NCBI GenBank assembly: GCA_900539625.1
Contig: UQCW01000036.1
Span: forward strand, 1 to 27,196
Direction of reading: 5' to 3'
Source: an uncultured Prevotella sp.
GTDB taxonomy: Bacteria > Bacteroidota > Bacteroidia > Bacteroidales > Bacteroidaceae
Length of the DNA: 27,196 nt
Below the pieces are notes generated by a model. That model was given only the letters and a program-made list of their open reading frames with translations. It was not told the DNA's origin and did no database searches. A program made the translations under genes and the position numbers. Of the stretch, positions 1 to 7,732 are shown in pieces (the stretch's first letter is position 1; each line of letters starts with the position of its first letter).

Positions 1-99
1 GCCCCTACCCTAAATATGAGCCCCTTTCAGGGGCGCTGGCGCCTCTTTACCAACCTTGATTTTATGGAATTTTGAACGCCCTACCTTTAGGGGCCGTAT
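1..99 (-). repeat. Operon-end repeat module, copy A (may continue beyond the window)
   Basis: Non-coding stretch directly after the ABC ATPase stop codon. It holds a 6-bp hairpin (GCCCCT/AGGGGC, 20-34), a GGCGC/GCGCC hairpin sharing bases with it (about 31-42), and a CCCTA/TAGGG hairpin (79-92). The ends carry inverted GCCCCTA (1-7) and TAGGGGC (88-94). No U-run follows any stem, so it is not a clear intrinsic terminator. Related sequence follows the histidine kinase stop at 6436-6477. The overlap of mutually exclusive hairpins is seen directly; any function is unknown. Confidence 0.5.
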
Positions 100-774
100 T
101 TACATCTCCACCTGATTAACAATCTCTCCATCAAACATGTTGATCACTCTGTCGGCATAATTGGCATCATGCAGGGAGTGGGTCACCATCACGATGGTTG
201 TGCCCTCCTTGTGTAATTCCGAAAGCAGGTCCATCACTTCCTTGCCACTCTTTGAGTCAAGATTGCCTGTAGGCTCATCGGCTAAAACGAGTTTGGGGCG
301 AGGAAGTATGGCTCGTGCAATGGCTGTGCGTTGCTGCTGACCACCCGAAAGCTGCGAAGGATAGTGCTTGGCACGATGGGACATGCCCACGCGCTCCATC
401 ACGTCCCCAGAACGCTTGCGGCGTTCCTTGCTCGACACGCCCATATAAAGGAGCGGCAACTCGATATTCTCCGCCACATTCAACTCATCAATCAGGTTGA
501 AGCTCTGGAACACAAAACCAATCATGCCTCTTCTTATCAAGGTGCGCTCGCTCTCCTTCAGCGTGCTTACATCCCTGCCGTCAAGCAAATAGCTGCCGCC
601 TGAAGGGTTGTTGAGCAAACCGATGATGTTCAGCAATGTGGACTTGCCACATCCTGAAGGCCCCATGATGGCCACAAACTCGCCCTCCTTCACTTCTAAG
701 CTTATATTGCGGAGCGCCCAAGTCTCAACGTCTTCTGTCTGAAAGACTTTCTTTATATTATCTAACTTGATCAT
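100..774 (-). CDS. ABC transporter ATP-binding protein, MacB/LolD-type
   Basis: Cytoplasmic ATPase (224 aa) that should power the permease encoded just upstream. The protein shows Walker A GPSGCGKS (residues 38-45), the Q-loop glutamine at 90, the signature LSGGQ (142-146), Walker B LVLADE (162-167) and the switch histidine at 199, so all catalytic parts are present. Length and motif spacing fit the MacB/LolD branch that works with FtsX-fold permeases. It is the last gene of the four-gene export operon, 54 bases after the permease stop, the widest gap in that operon. In classical MacB the ATPase is fused to the permease; here it is separate. The substrate cannot be read from sequence. Confidence 0.93.
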   Translation of the reverse strand: MIKLDNIKKVFQTEDVETWALRNISLEVKEGEFVAIMGPSGCGKSTLLNIIGLLNNPSGGSYLLDGRDVSTLKESERTLIRRGMIGFVFQSFNLIDELNVAENIELPLLYMGVSSKERRKRSGDVMERVGMSHRAKHYPSQLSGGQQQRTAIARAILPRPKLVLADEPTGNLDSKSGKEVMDLLSELHKEGTTIVMVTHSLHDANYADRVINMFDGEIVNQVEM

Positions 775-828
775 ATTCTTTGGTTTATAGTAAGTAATGG
801 CTTAAAAAATATTAGCTGGCGGCCAAAA

Positions 829-3222
829 TTATTCCTTAGCCAAAATCTCCGAAGGGTCTGCCTTCATCGTTTTGCGCATCTGCCAGACTATGATAACTGC
901 AATGGAGCCAGACACCACCAATACACTCATGAGGATGGGCACAACTGGATTGATTTCTACCATTTCAAACACGTAGCTCAAAACGACATGAAACAGCAAC
1001 ATGGCTACCACCGCAAACACCACGGCGATGAGACTGATCACCAGATAGGTCCGTCCGAAGAGCTTGGCGATATCCTTTGTCAAGGCACCGTTCACCTTGC
1101 GGATTGCCACTTCCTTTTTGCGGGTCTGCGTATCCAGCATCACCGTACTGAAGATGCTTATCAGGCAGATGACCAGACTCACTGCTGACAGAATCCACGC
1201 AATTGATTGCAGCATCTCTATCATGAACATATGAAACGCCATATAATCACGCAGATTGGTTGACATCTTCGCCACCACTGCTGGCTCCAATTGCTGGATG
1301 GTTTTATCCACAGCCGTCTGCATCTCCTTATATTCTCCTGGCTTTGCCACAAGAATGTAGCTATTGGGGTCGGAACTGAATTGGGGGTCGATGAGGATGA
1401 ACGAATACACATTGATTTTCTGATTCGACAGATAAGGTATCGACTGGAACGTGCCAGCAATCTTATACGAATCTCCTCCGATGGTCAATATCTCGTTGGG
1501 GGCAACACGATGCCGACGCATGTGTTCATACAACTCCTCATTCACCAAGATACATTTCTTCTTGTTGGCCTTGGGCTTCCAACTCACCTTGATTTTAAAG
1601 AAATCGAGCAACGAGGTGTCTGATGTGTTCCAAATGGGATAATGCGACCTGATTCTGTCTGTCGTATTTCGACCATCTTGCCAAACTGCCTTGCTGAACT
1701 CCTCGTTTTCGGCCAACTCGTTGACCACCCAAAACCCTTTGTCATAAGGAATCCATCGCTCAACTTGCGGCAAACGGATGAGGGCATCTCTGAGGCGCTG
1801 GCTGTTTTCGGCATCAAAGGTCTGCATATAGAGGCTTTGCTTGTATGCACTTTCGTCATGGGGGATGTGACAGAATTCGGCCATCTTACCCGACCAAGAC
1901 ATGAGGCAGAAAGTGATGCCCAGGAAGAACATACTGATTATCACCTGCACACACAGCATCGTGTTGCGGAACCAATGGTTATGGCTTCGTCGCATTCCAG
2001 ATTCGAGTGCTTGCACACGGCGGCAAATGCGGGTCAGCACAATCCAGATAACGGCGAGACACAGCACGATGACCAGCAAGCTAATCACCAGACTATAGAG
2101 ATACAGATGGCTGAATGTTGCAAGTTCGGAGGTGATGTATGCAAACTGAGGCTTTGCCAGATAATCACAAATCCAGGCTCCCATCATCACTGCCAGGGTA
2201 TAAGCCAGCAACACAATCGTCACTACCTCGGTGGCAAACATCGAGAAGAGTTGGAGACGCGTGGCGCCATTGGTGATTCGAAGCGAGATTTCGCGTCGAC
2301 GCATCCAAAACAGCTGCGTATGCATCCTCATAAAACCGATGATGGCGGCCAGCAGAATCAATGAACTTATCAGATAAGTGATGAAACGCCCAGTGGCAAC
2401 AGGTGCGTCTTCTTCATCCACCTGCTCTTTCAAGGATTGTATTTCAGCCTTCAGTCCCAAGGGTTTCACGCTGCCGTTCACCTCAGCTTCCAGCTGTTGT
2501 GGAGTGGACCCATCTTTCAATGTCACATACAATTGTGGGGCGTAATATTGATTGAAATCCATCTCCTCAAACTCGCATGGCGAGAAGTATAGAGCCGTTG
2601 AGCTTGCATTTACCTCAATCAATGATAGGTCTTGATAAACATCCACAATCTTCAACTGATAATTCTCGTCGTCGCTCATCAAGTTGACGCTTGTGCCCAC
2701 AGGATTCCTGTCTCCAAAGATTTGCTGCGACAGCTTTTTGCTGATTATGGCATCATGAGGGTCAAGCACCTTTATTTTCTCACCCGTGATGGCAGAGCGG
2801 AAACCTGCAAAGTTGGGGTAATGACGCTCAATCGGAATGGGGGACAACGCCATCTTGCGCTTTGTCTTGTCGGTCAGCAGGAACTCTGCAATTCCGCCAG
2901 ACATCAATCCGTTGGGAGCATAAGGTCCTTGCTCAATGCTGCGAAGTCCTCCATTCGCCTTTATTGCTCTTATGATGTCGCCATTGGCGTTAATGGCATC
3001 GTTCGTTTGACGCTTTTGGATGGAATCGAATCGGATGGTGTAAACCCTGTCATAATAAGCCTCGTCGCTGATGGCTCGCGCACGGCTATTCAGTAAAAGC
3101 GAATGCATCATGGCAAGCGTCACCATGCCGATGGCAAGCGACAGGATGCTGCCCATTGTCTGCACCTTATACTTTAGACTGTTGCGCAGGGCAACCTTCA
3201 GATTGTGGTATATCATGGTCAT
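829..3222 (-). CDS. ABC transporter permease, FtsX/MacB type with duplicated module
   Basis: Inner-membrane permease (797 aa) for a mechanotransmission-type ABC exporter. The sequence shows two FtsX modules in tandem. The first has a transmembrane helix near 25-45, a large periplasmic MacB-core-like domain (about 46-280), then helices near 283-303, 330-350 and 370-397. The second has a helix near 420-440, a second periplasmic domain (about 441-670), and helices near 672-695, 725-750 and 760-782. This double-module, eight-helix form of about 800 residues is typical of Bacteroidota and lacks a fused ATPase. It begins 11 bases after the adaptor stop. ATG codons at residues 1 and 3 are both possible starts. 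Confidence 0.92.
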   Translation of the reverse strand: MTMIYHNLKVALRNSLKYKVQTMGSILSLAIGMVTLAMMHSLLLNSRARAISDEAYYDRVYTIRFDSIQKRQTNDAINANGDIIRAIKANGGLRSIEQGPYAPNGLMSGGIAEFLLTDKTKRKMALSPIPIERHYPNFAGFRSAITGEKIKVLDPHDAIISKKLSQQIFGDRNPVGTSVNLMSDDENYQLKIVDVYQDLSLIEVNASSTALYFSPCEFEEMDFNQYYAPQLYVTLKDGSTPQQLEAEVNGSVKPLGLKAEIQSLKEQVDEEDAPVATGRFITYLISSLILLAAIIGFMRMHTQLFWMRRREISLRITNGATRLQLFSMFATEVVTIVLLAYTLAVMMGAWICDYLAKPQFAYITSELATFSHLYLYSLVISLLVIVLCLAVIWIVLTRICRRVQALESGMRRSHNHWFRNTMLCVQVIISMFFLGITFCLMSWSGKMAEFCHIPHDESAYKQSLYMQTFDAENSQRLRDALIRLPQVERWIPYDKGFWVVNELAENEEFSKAVWQDGRNTTDRIRSHYPIWNTSDTSLLDFFKIKVSWKPKANKKKCILVNEELYEHMRRHRVAPNEILTIGGDSYKIAGTFQSIPYLSNQKINVYSFILIDPQFSSDPNSYILVAKPGEYKEMQTAVDKTIQQLEPAVVAKMSTNLRDYMAFHMFMIEMLQSIAWILSAVSLVICLISIFSTVMLDTQTRKKEVAIRKVNGALTKDIAKLFGRTYLVISLIAVVFAVVAMLLFHVVLSYVFEMVEINPVVPILMSVLVVSGSIAVIIVWQMRKTMKADPSEILAKE

Positions 3223-3233
3223 ATATATATTGA

Positions 3234-4481
3234 TTAAAATTCAAACTCTTCAGTATTTTCAATTTCGCTGTATCCGCTGATGACGACCTTGTCGCCCACC
3301 GCTAAGCCTGAGGTTATCTCACATTGCTGCGGATTCTGTCGGCCCACGGTTATGCCCACTCTCTTTGCCTTCTTGCCGTCGGCCGACACTCGGAAGATCC
3401 AATAGCCATTGGTGGTTTGCAGGAAATCGCCATTGGGAATCACCAACGCTTGCTCTGGCTTGCCCAGCTCCAGCAAAACCCTGTAGCTCTTGCCCAATCG
3501 GATGTTGGAGGGCGTGTCGTTGGCAAAGGTCAATTCACAAACAAACTTATGGTCTTTGACCTCTGGTACCACCTTCGACACACGAAGCGGATACCGACGG
3601 CCTTCGCATTCGATGTGGGCTGGAAGACCTGTTGTGACGCGGTCAATGTAATATTCAGCCAACGCCACTTGCAATTTGAATTGGCTCATCACTTTAATCT
3701 GGCCGATGCTTGCTCCCGACGTAACCTGCTGGCCTTGCGTCACGCCCACATAACTAAGCTGGCCGCTGACAGGAGCACGCACCACCAGTTTGCTGGTGCG
3801 TCCTTCCACTCTCAAGAGTTTCTTGTCGGCCTCTGTTCTGTTGGCGGCAATCATCTCCAGCTTCAGCCGTGTGGCCACAGAATCGTGTTTCAGATATTGC
3901 ATCTGCAGCACCACCTTTTGGCGTTGGTATTCGTATTCCTCCTCTGCCATTTCCAGTTCTGCCTTGCTCTTGATGCCCATGCGATATTCCTCGCGGCTCT
4001 GCTTGAGCGCCCGCTTCAGGCTGTTCATCTGGTGCTTGGCGTCCAAGGCTTGCTGCCGAAGACTGATGCTCTTCTGATTCATCTCAATCTCCTGCTCCTG
4101 GCAGTTGCGCAGGTTTTTGCTCCATGCGTCGTGTTCATCGTCGATTGAATGACTGAGCTCTGGATTCTGAAGCACAAGAATCGTGTCGCCCTGTTGCAGC
4201 ATGGAACCTTCCTCTGCCACCACGCGCTCCACAAATCCATTCTCCATTGCGTTCACCTGGATGGTCTTGATGGGCTGAACTAATCCTTCCACATCCACAT
4301 ATTCCAGGAAAGGAGCTTTCGTCACTTCTGCCGTCACGACACGGTCTTTATCCACACGCTTTGTGCCATACGTTATTATCACAAAGAGGGTATATACGAG
4401 CAGTGTCAAGCCTGTGGCACCAGCCAAAATGTGATAGCGATAGCGTATGTGCCAGGGTTTAGGTCGTTTCTTTATGTCCAT
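3234..4481 (-). CDS. Periplasmic adaptor (membrane fusion protein), HlyD/MacA family
   Basis: Links the inner-membrane permease to the outer-membrane channel. The 415-aa protein has a cytoplasmic basic N-terminus (KKRPKPW), one transmembrane helix at about 18-38, a first lipoyl half near 74-108, a long alpha-helical hairpin near 112-228 rich in Glu, Lys and Gln, the second lipoyl half near 232-264 (VRAPVSGQL), a beta-barrel to about 345 and a membrane-proximal domain to the end. It is membrane-anchored, not a lipoprotein: there is no lipobox cysteine. It starts 12 bases after the TolC-like gene and ends 11 bases before the permease, consistent with co-translation of a tripartite pump. Confidence 0.92.
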   Translation of the reverse strand: MDIKKRPKPWHIRYRYHILAGATGLTLLVYTLFVIITYGTKRVDKDRVVTAEVTKAPFLEYVDVEGLVQPIKTIQVNAMENGFVERVVAEEGSMLQQGDTILVLQNPELSHSIDDEHDAWSKNLRNCQEQEIEMNQKSISLRQQALDAKHQMNSLKRALKQSREEYRMGIKSKAELEMAEEEYEYQRQKVVLQMQYLKHDSVATRLKLEMIAANRTEADKKLLRVEGRTSKLVVRAPVSGQLSYVGVTQGQQVTSGASIGQIKVMSQFKLQVALAEYYIDRVTTGLPAHIECEGRRYPLRVSKVVPEVKDHKFVCELTFANDTPSNIRLGKSYRVLLELGKPEQALVIPNGDFLQTTNGYWIFRVSADGKKAKRVGITVGRQNPQQCEITSGLAVGDKVVISGYSEIENTEEFEF

Positions 4482-4493
4482 TTTCTATTGTTG

Positions 4494-5963
4494 TTAATCA
4501 TTGACAGGCAGGTCTTCTTTCAATTCTTTATGATGTTCGAAATCATACCCAGTCATACTTCGGAGCATATAGTATAAGCTCCAATAGGTCTGCATCGTTG
4601 CGATATGATTGCGTCGCGCAGCGTCTTTCTCGCTGATTGCAGCATTGAGGTCGAGAATTGAGTTGCGCCCCATGATGTAGAGTCTTCGTGCCACCAAGTG
4701 TCTTTTTTCGGCACGCTGGTCGGTCAGCGAAGCCACACGAACTTTTCTTGCTTGCATATTAAACTGAAGCACGAGTTTTTCTACGTTCTGACAGAAATCT
4801 CTCATGCCCTGCTCCACCTGAGTGCGGGTGAGGGCCAACTGCGATTTGGCTTCTCTCACTCTTCCTTTTCCTCTTCCCCAATCAAGTATTGGGAGGGCGA
4901 TGGTGATGCTAACCGATTGCTGATTCATTGGATTGCGATAGACAGCGCCTATGTCTGGCCCTGTTTGCGACAATCCGAACTGTGCATACAGGTCGACTTT
5001 TAAGCCGGCATTGGCACGGGCTTGCGAAAGACGGCTCTCGCTCTCTTTCAGAACTCTGCGATAATAGTCGGGGTCGGGACTGTTTTCCAAAGCTAAGTTC
5101 ATGGCTTGCTGCAACGGGACTTCAAAGGCGGGGACTTCATTAGGAATCCTCAACCTCACGTCTTGCGTTTGTTCCAAACCGAGAAAGGAGCGCATGCTTT
5201 GCATCTTCTCTCGCAATGCCACCTGCGCATCCATCACATTTGTTTCTTCATTCAGCCGATTTATCTCCAATTGCAGCATTTCGTTTTCCGAGATTGTGCC
5301 ATTCTCATATCTTCCTTTTGCCATCTGATAGAGTGTGTCGGCAGAAGCAAAGTTCTGCCGCGCCATCTCCAGTTCGGCTTGTGCCGATGCCAAAATGAAG
5401 AAATGCTCACATGCCTTGGCAGACACCATTTCCATTGTCTCGGCATAGCGCTTCTTGGATTCTTGATAGCGCACAGGCTCTATACGCTTGTCCCACTTCA
5501 ATGAATTGTAGCCAAAAAGACGCTGCTCATATCCCACAACAAACGGGGCGCTGCCGTAGGCCGTTGTCTTGTTGCGCAATTCGTCCAGCCGGTTGAGCGA
5601 ACTCTTCACAAAGAGGTTGCCTCCCGTGAGGGCTATGTTTTGGCTTATCTTCATGGCGAGGTCGACCCCCAACTGGTCTTGCTTGATGAAGTTGGCCGTG
5701 CCGTCAGAGAGCGTTATCTTGTTCACCGTCTTATTGAGATAAGGTGAAGACGTCAGCGAGAGCGAAGGCAGATAGTTGGCTCGGTGGTATCTGTAAGCCC
5801 AATGAGCCGACAGAAAGGTGTTGCGTGCGCTTTGCACTGACGGCGACTGCCGATGAGCCATCATGATGGTGGCAGGCAAATCGAGCTGCAAAGTGTCGGT
5901 CTGTGCCCACAGATTCATGGCGCAGAAGGCTGCACCTGTCAACAGATAGGTCTTGATGTTCAT
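4494..5963 (-). CDS. TolC-like outer membrane efflux protein
   Basis: Outer-membrane channel (489 aa from this start) of the tripartite exporter, with two OEP-type halves: long coiled helices around DTLYQMAKGRYENGTISE and a second helical half near the C-terminus (RRLYIMGRNSILDL). I chose the ATG at 5963, not the in-frame ATG at 5981. From 5963 the protein begins MNIKTYLLTG, a clean signal peptide with likely cleavage after LWA, and the sigma-54 promoter at 5989-6003 predicts transcription starting near 5977, downstream of 5981. It is first in the operon, followed after 12 bases by the adaptor. The start depends on an inferred promoter; the family call is secure. Confidence 0.9.
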   Translation of the reverse strand: MNIKTYLLTGAAFCAMNLWAQTDTLQLDLPATIMMAHRQSPSVQSARNTFLSAHWAYRYHRANYLPSLSLTSSPYLNKTVNKITLSDGTANFIKQDQLGVDLAMKISQNIALTGGNLFVKSSLNRLDELRNKTTAYGSAPFVVGYEQRLFGYNSLKWDKRIEPVRYQESKKRYAETMEMVSAKACEHFFILASAQAELEMARQNFASADTLYQMAKGRYENGTISENEMLQLEINRLNEETNVMDAQVALREKMQSMRSFLGLEQTQDVRLRIPNEVPAFEVPLQQAMNLALENSPDPDYYRRVLKESESRLSQARANAGLKVDLYAQFGLSQTGPDIGAVYRNPMNQQSVSITIALPILDWGRGKGRVREAKSQLALTRTQVEQGMRDFCQNVEKLVLQFNMQARKVRVASLTDQRAEKRHLVARRLYIMGRNSILDLNAAISEKDAARRNHIATMQTYWSLYYMLRSMTGYDFEHHKELKEDLPVND

Positions 5964-5988
5964 ATTGATTGCTTTTGCCAAACGCTAC

Positions 5989-6003
5989 GCAAAAGCTATG
6001 CCA
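5989..6003 (-). promoter_or_regulatory. Sigma-54 (-24/-12) promoter of the export operon
   Basis: On the minus strand the bases read TGGCATAGCTTTTGC. This matches the sigma-54 consensus TGGCAC-N5-TTGC at nine of ten defined positions, with correct spacing between the GG (-24) and GC (-12). Transcription should start near 5977, about 14 bases before the TolC-like ATG at 5963. The upstream neighbours encode a sigma-54-type activator and its kinase, which supports the call. Confidence 0.8.
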
Positions 6004-6058
6004 TAAAGCCAACGAACTGATTATCAAGAAGGAGGGATGGATTTAAGGTTAGAGACAT

Positions 6059-6115
6059 GTGCGAAAACGCACGAACGATGTGCGATTTCGCACAGTGCGC
6101 ACACATTAATGTGTG
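6059..6115. promoter_or_regulatory. Three phased dyads, likely enhancer sites for the sigma-54 regulator
   Basis: Dyad 1 is GTGCG-AAAA-CGCAC (6059-6072). Dyad 2 is TGTGCGATTTCGCACA (6079-6094). Dyad 3 is the perfect palindrome CACACATTAATGTGTG (6100-6115). Their centres, 6065.5, 6086.5 and 6107.5, are exactly 21 bp apart, two helical turns, so all face the same side of the DNA. Dyads 1 and 2 share GTGCGA-N3-CGCAC; dyad 3 is related only loosely. They lie about 88, 109 and 130 bases upstream of the predicted start, where NtrC-family activators bind. That they bind the neighbouring regulator is inference. Confidence 0.7.
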
Positions 6116-6195
6116 GTCAAAAAAAAGAGTAAGTAGGCGGTCAAAATCCAGGGAAAATCAAGTTTGGCGACAGCGTCCTCGCAGCGGAGATTTGC

Positions 6196-6229
6196 GCTGG
6201 CCCGCATAATCGTCTGTTGCGGCGCCAGC
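6196..6229. repeat. Bulged GC-rich hairpin
   Basis: GCTGGC-CCGCA (6196-6206) pairs with TGCGG-C-GCCAGC (6218-6229), giving eleven base pairs with one bulged base and an 11-base loop. It abuts the long inverted repeat. There is no U-run beside it. It contains GGCGCCAGC, which also occurs in both copies of the operon-end module. Confidence 0.45.
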
Positions 6230-6382
6230 ATTGTAGCTCACTTTGCTTGCAAAGTGAGGGCCACGAACACGTAGCGAACATGACCAGCGCTCCAGAGCAT
6301 GACTTTGTTGTATTTTCAGCCCGTGCTTGGCCGCCACAATATTCGTCCCCCTCACTTTGCGAGCAAAGTGAGCTACAGTGCT
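6227..6382. repeat. Long inverted repeat with a palindrome inside each arm
   Basis: The 34-base arms at 6227-6260 and 6349-6382 are reverse complements with two mismatches, separated by 88 bases. Inside each arm sits a perfect 10-bp hairpin, CTCACTTTGC / GCAAAGTGAG, with a TT loop in the left arm (6237-6258) and a GA loop in the right (6351-6372). The structure can fold as two small hairpins or one long stem. It has no encoded transposase and no visible target-site duplication. Confidence 0.7.
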
Positions 6383-6435
6383 TCGCCCCAGAGCTTCGTC
6401 ACACCTTATTATTTAGCAAAAAACGCAGATTTTTC

Positions 6436-6477
6436 GAGATTTTGAAACCCTACTCTTTCAAGGCCGCTGGCGCCTCT
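6436..6477 (-). repeat. Operon-end repeat module, copy B
   Basis: Directly after the kinase stop codon the minus strand reads AGAGGCGCCAGCGG, then a segment with TTGAAAGAGTAGGG and TTCAAAAT. The first part matches copy A at about 25-50 with only a few differences; the second matches copy A at about 69-96 with small gaps. Both copies follow the last codon of a gene, on the same strand. Confidence 0.5.
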
Positions 6478-7689
6478 CTACGCTGGCAGCACCACATTGA
6501 AGGTTGTCTTTTCGTCTGGTTGTGACGAGGCTGTGATGGTGCCCCCATGCAAGGTTACTATCTGCTTGCAAATGCTCAAGCCGATTCCCGAACCACTTGT
6601 CTTGGTCGTGAAAAACGGCACGAAGATGCGATTCAACACCTCTGGCAGGATGCCTTTGCCATTGTCGGTGATGGAAATAATGAAATTGCGTTTGTTGTTT
6701 GATAGATGGGTGGACAACCTGACGCAGGGTTCTTTGGAATTGTCTGAAGATTGCTGAACGTCGTTCTCAACAGCTTCTTGTGCGTTCTTCAACAGATTGA
6801 TGAGCACCTGCTCAATTTGCGAGCGGTCGACTCTCAGCATTTGCTCCGGATTTTCAATGTCATAACGGAATACAGGCGCAGGGTAAAGGTGTTGCAAGTC
6901 GGCAATCATGTCGCCAATCATCACGTTTTCCAATTGGGGCTGAGAGACATGTTGCAACTTGCGGTAATTCTCAACAAACTGCAGCAAACCGCTGCTCCTT
7001 CGGTTGATGGCTTGCAAGGCCATGCGCAAATCGTCGTACTCAAGCGTGTTTTGCTCAACACCATCACAGAGCGTGTCGGCAAGAGAGATGATAGGGGTGA
7101 GCGAGTTCATAATCTCGTGTGTCAAGACGCTGACCAACTGTTGCTGGGCGTCTATCTCGTTCTTCTGAATCACGGGTTGCACATTCTGGAGCGTGTAGAG
7201 CCGATAGGCAAATCCCTTGTTGAAAAAGTTGACAACGCTCAACATGAAATCTGCCTTCTCCTCATCCTGCCCGTTGTTTACGGCCAGCTGCACGAGCCTC
7301 TGGTCTTTTGGCTTCAATGTTTGCATCGCGTCGGGCAATGCTTCGTCAACGACATGCAGGTCTTGCAAGCGGTTGACGGCAAAACCGCACAGGCCGTCAA
7401 CAGCCGCCCTGTTCATCCAATGCACTGCACCTTTTTCGTCTGCCACAATCAGGAAGGCATTGATCGTGTCGAGCATGGTGCCGAAATATTGGTACTTGGC
7501 TTCCTGGCGCAAAGTGGTCTCGCGAAACTCATTCACCACTTCGTTGATTTGCTGCGCAAGCTTTCGTTCTTCGCCCTTCAGATGGTTGAGCGAATACTGC
7601 AGCGAGAAGTCGCGCGTGCGTATGGCCTCAATCAGTTGGCGGAGTCGCTCATTGCTTTTGCTGTTTAATATATTGCGAATTATTGACAT
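6478..7689 (-). CDS. Soluble PAS-type sensor histidine kinase
   Basis: Sensor kinase (403 aa) expected to phosphorylate the regulator encoded just upstream. The N-terminus (1-65) is a charged helical stretch, followed by a PAS-like domain (about 66-170). The phosphoacceptor helix is HEIMNSLTPI with His191. The ATPase domain has the N box NLLKNAQEAV (298-307), G1 DNGKGI (342-347) and F/G2 boxes FVPFFTTKTSGSGIGLSI (356-373). No transmembrane segment or signal peptide is visible, so it should sense a cytoplasmic cue. It starts 43 bases after the regulator stop, in the same transcription unit. All catalytic motifs are intact. The signal is unknown. Confidence 0.93.
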   Translation of the reverse strand: MSIIRNILNSKSNERLRQLIEAIRTRDFSLQYSLNHLKGEERKLAQQINEVVNEFRETTLRQEAKYQYFGTMLDTINAFLIVADEKGAVHWMNRAAVDGLCGFAVNRLQDLHVVDEALPDAMQTLKPKDQRLVQLAVNNGQDEEKADFMLSVVNFFNKGFAYRLYTLQNVQPVIQKNEIDAQQQLVSVLTHEIMNSLTPIISLADTLCDGVEQNTLEYDDLRMALQAINRRSSGLLQFVENYRKLQHVSQPQLENVMIGDMIADLQHLYPAPVFRYDIENPEQMLRVDRSQIEQVLINLLKNAQEAVENDVQQSSDNSKEPCVRLSTHLSNNKRNFIISITDNGKGILPEVLNRIFVPFFTTKTSGSGIGLSICKQIVTLHGGTITASSQPDEKTTFNVVLPA

Positions 7690-7732
7690 AAGCGGGGACT
7701 GGAAATTAGTTTAGTAATGGTGAATAGGCATA

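Larger units (their letters stand above)
5982..6477. other. Intergenic control and repeat region between kinase and export operon
   Basis: This 496-base spacer has no convincing gene. From the export operon outward it contains the sigma-54 promoter (5989-6003), three phased dyads (6059-6115), a bulged 11-bp hairpin (6196-6229), a long inverted repeat with nested hairpins (6227-6382) and copy B of the operon-end module (6436-6477). Reading frames of 65 and 102 codons cross it but run through the inverted repeat and do not resemble a protein family I recognise. Confidence 0.7.

Noticed and set aside
1642..2364. 240-codon plus-strand frame opposite the permease
   Set aside because: Antisense shadow; His- and Gln-rich with no membrane or domain pattern, while the minus strand has an intact permease.
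3324..4148. 274-codon plus-strand frame opposite the adaptor gene
   Set aside because: Antisense shadow rich in His and Leu from the Gln/Glu/Lys codons of the adaptor coiled coil.
6158..6525. Overlapping 65- and 102-codon frames in the kinase-export spacer
   Set aside because: They cross the inverted repeat and the kinase 3' end and show no protein-like features.
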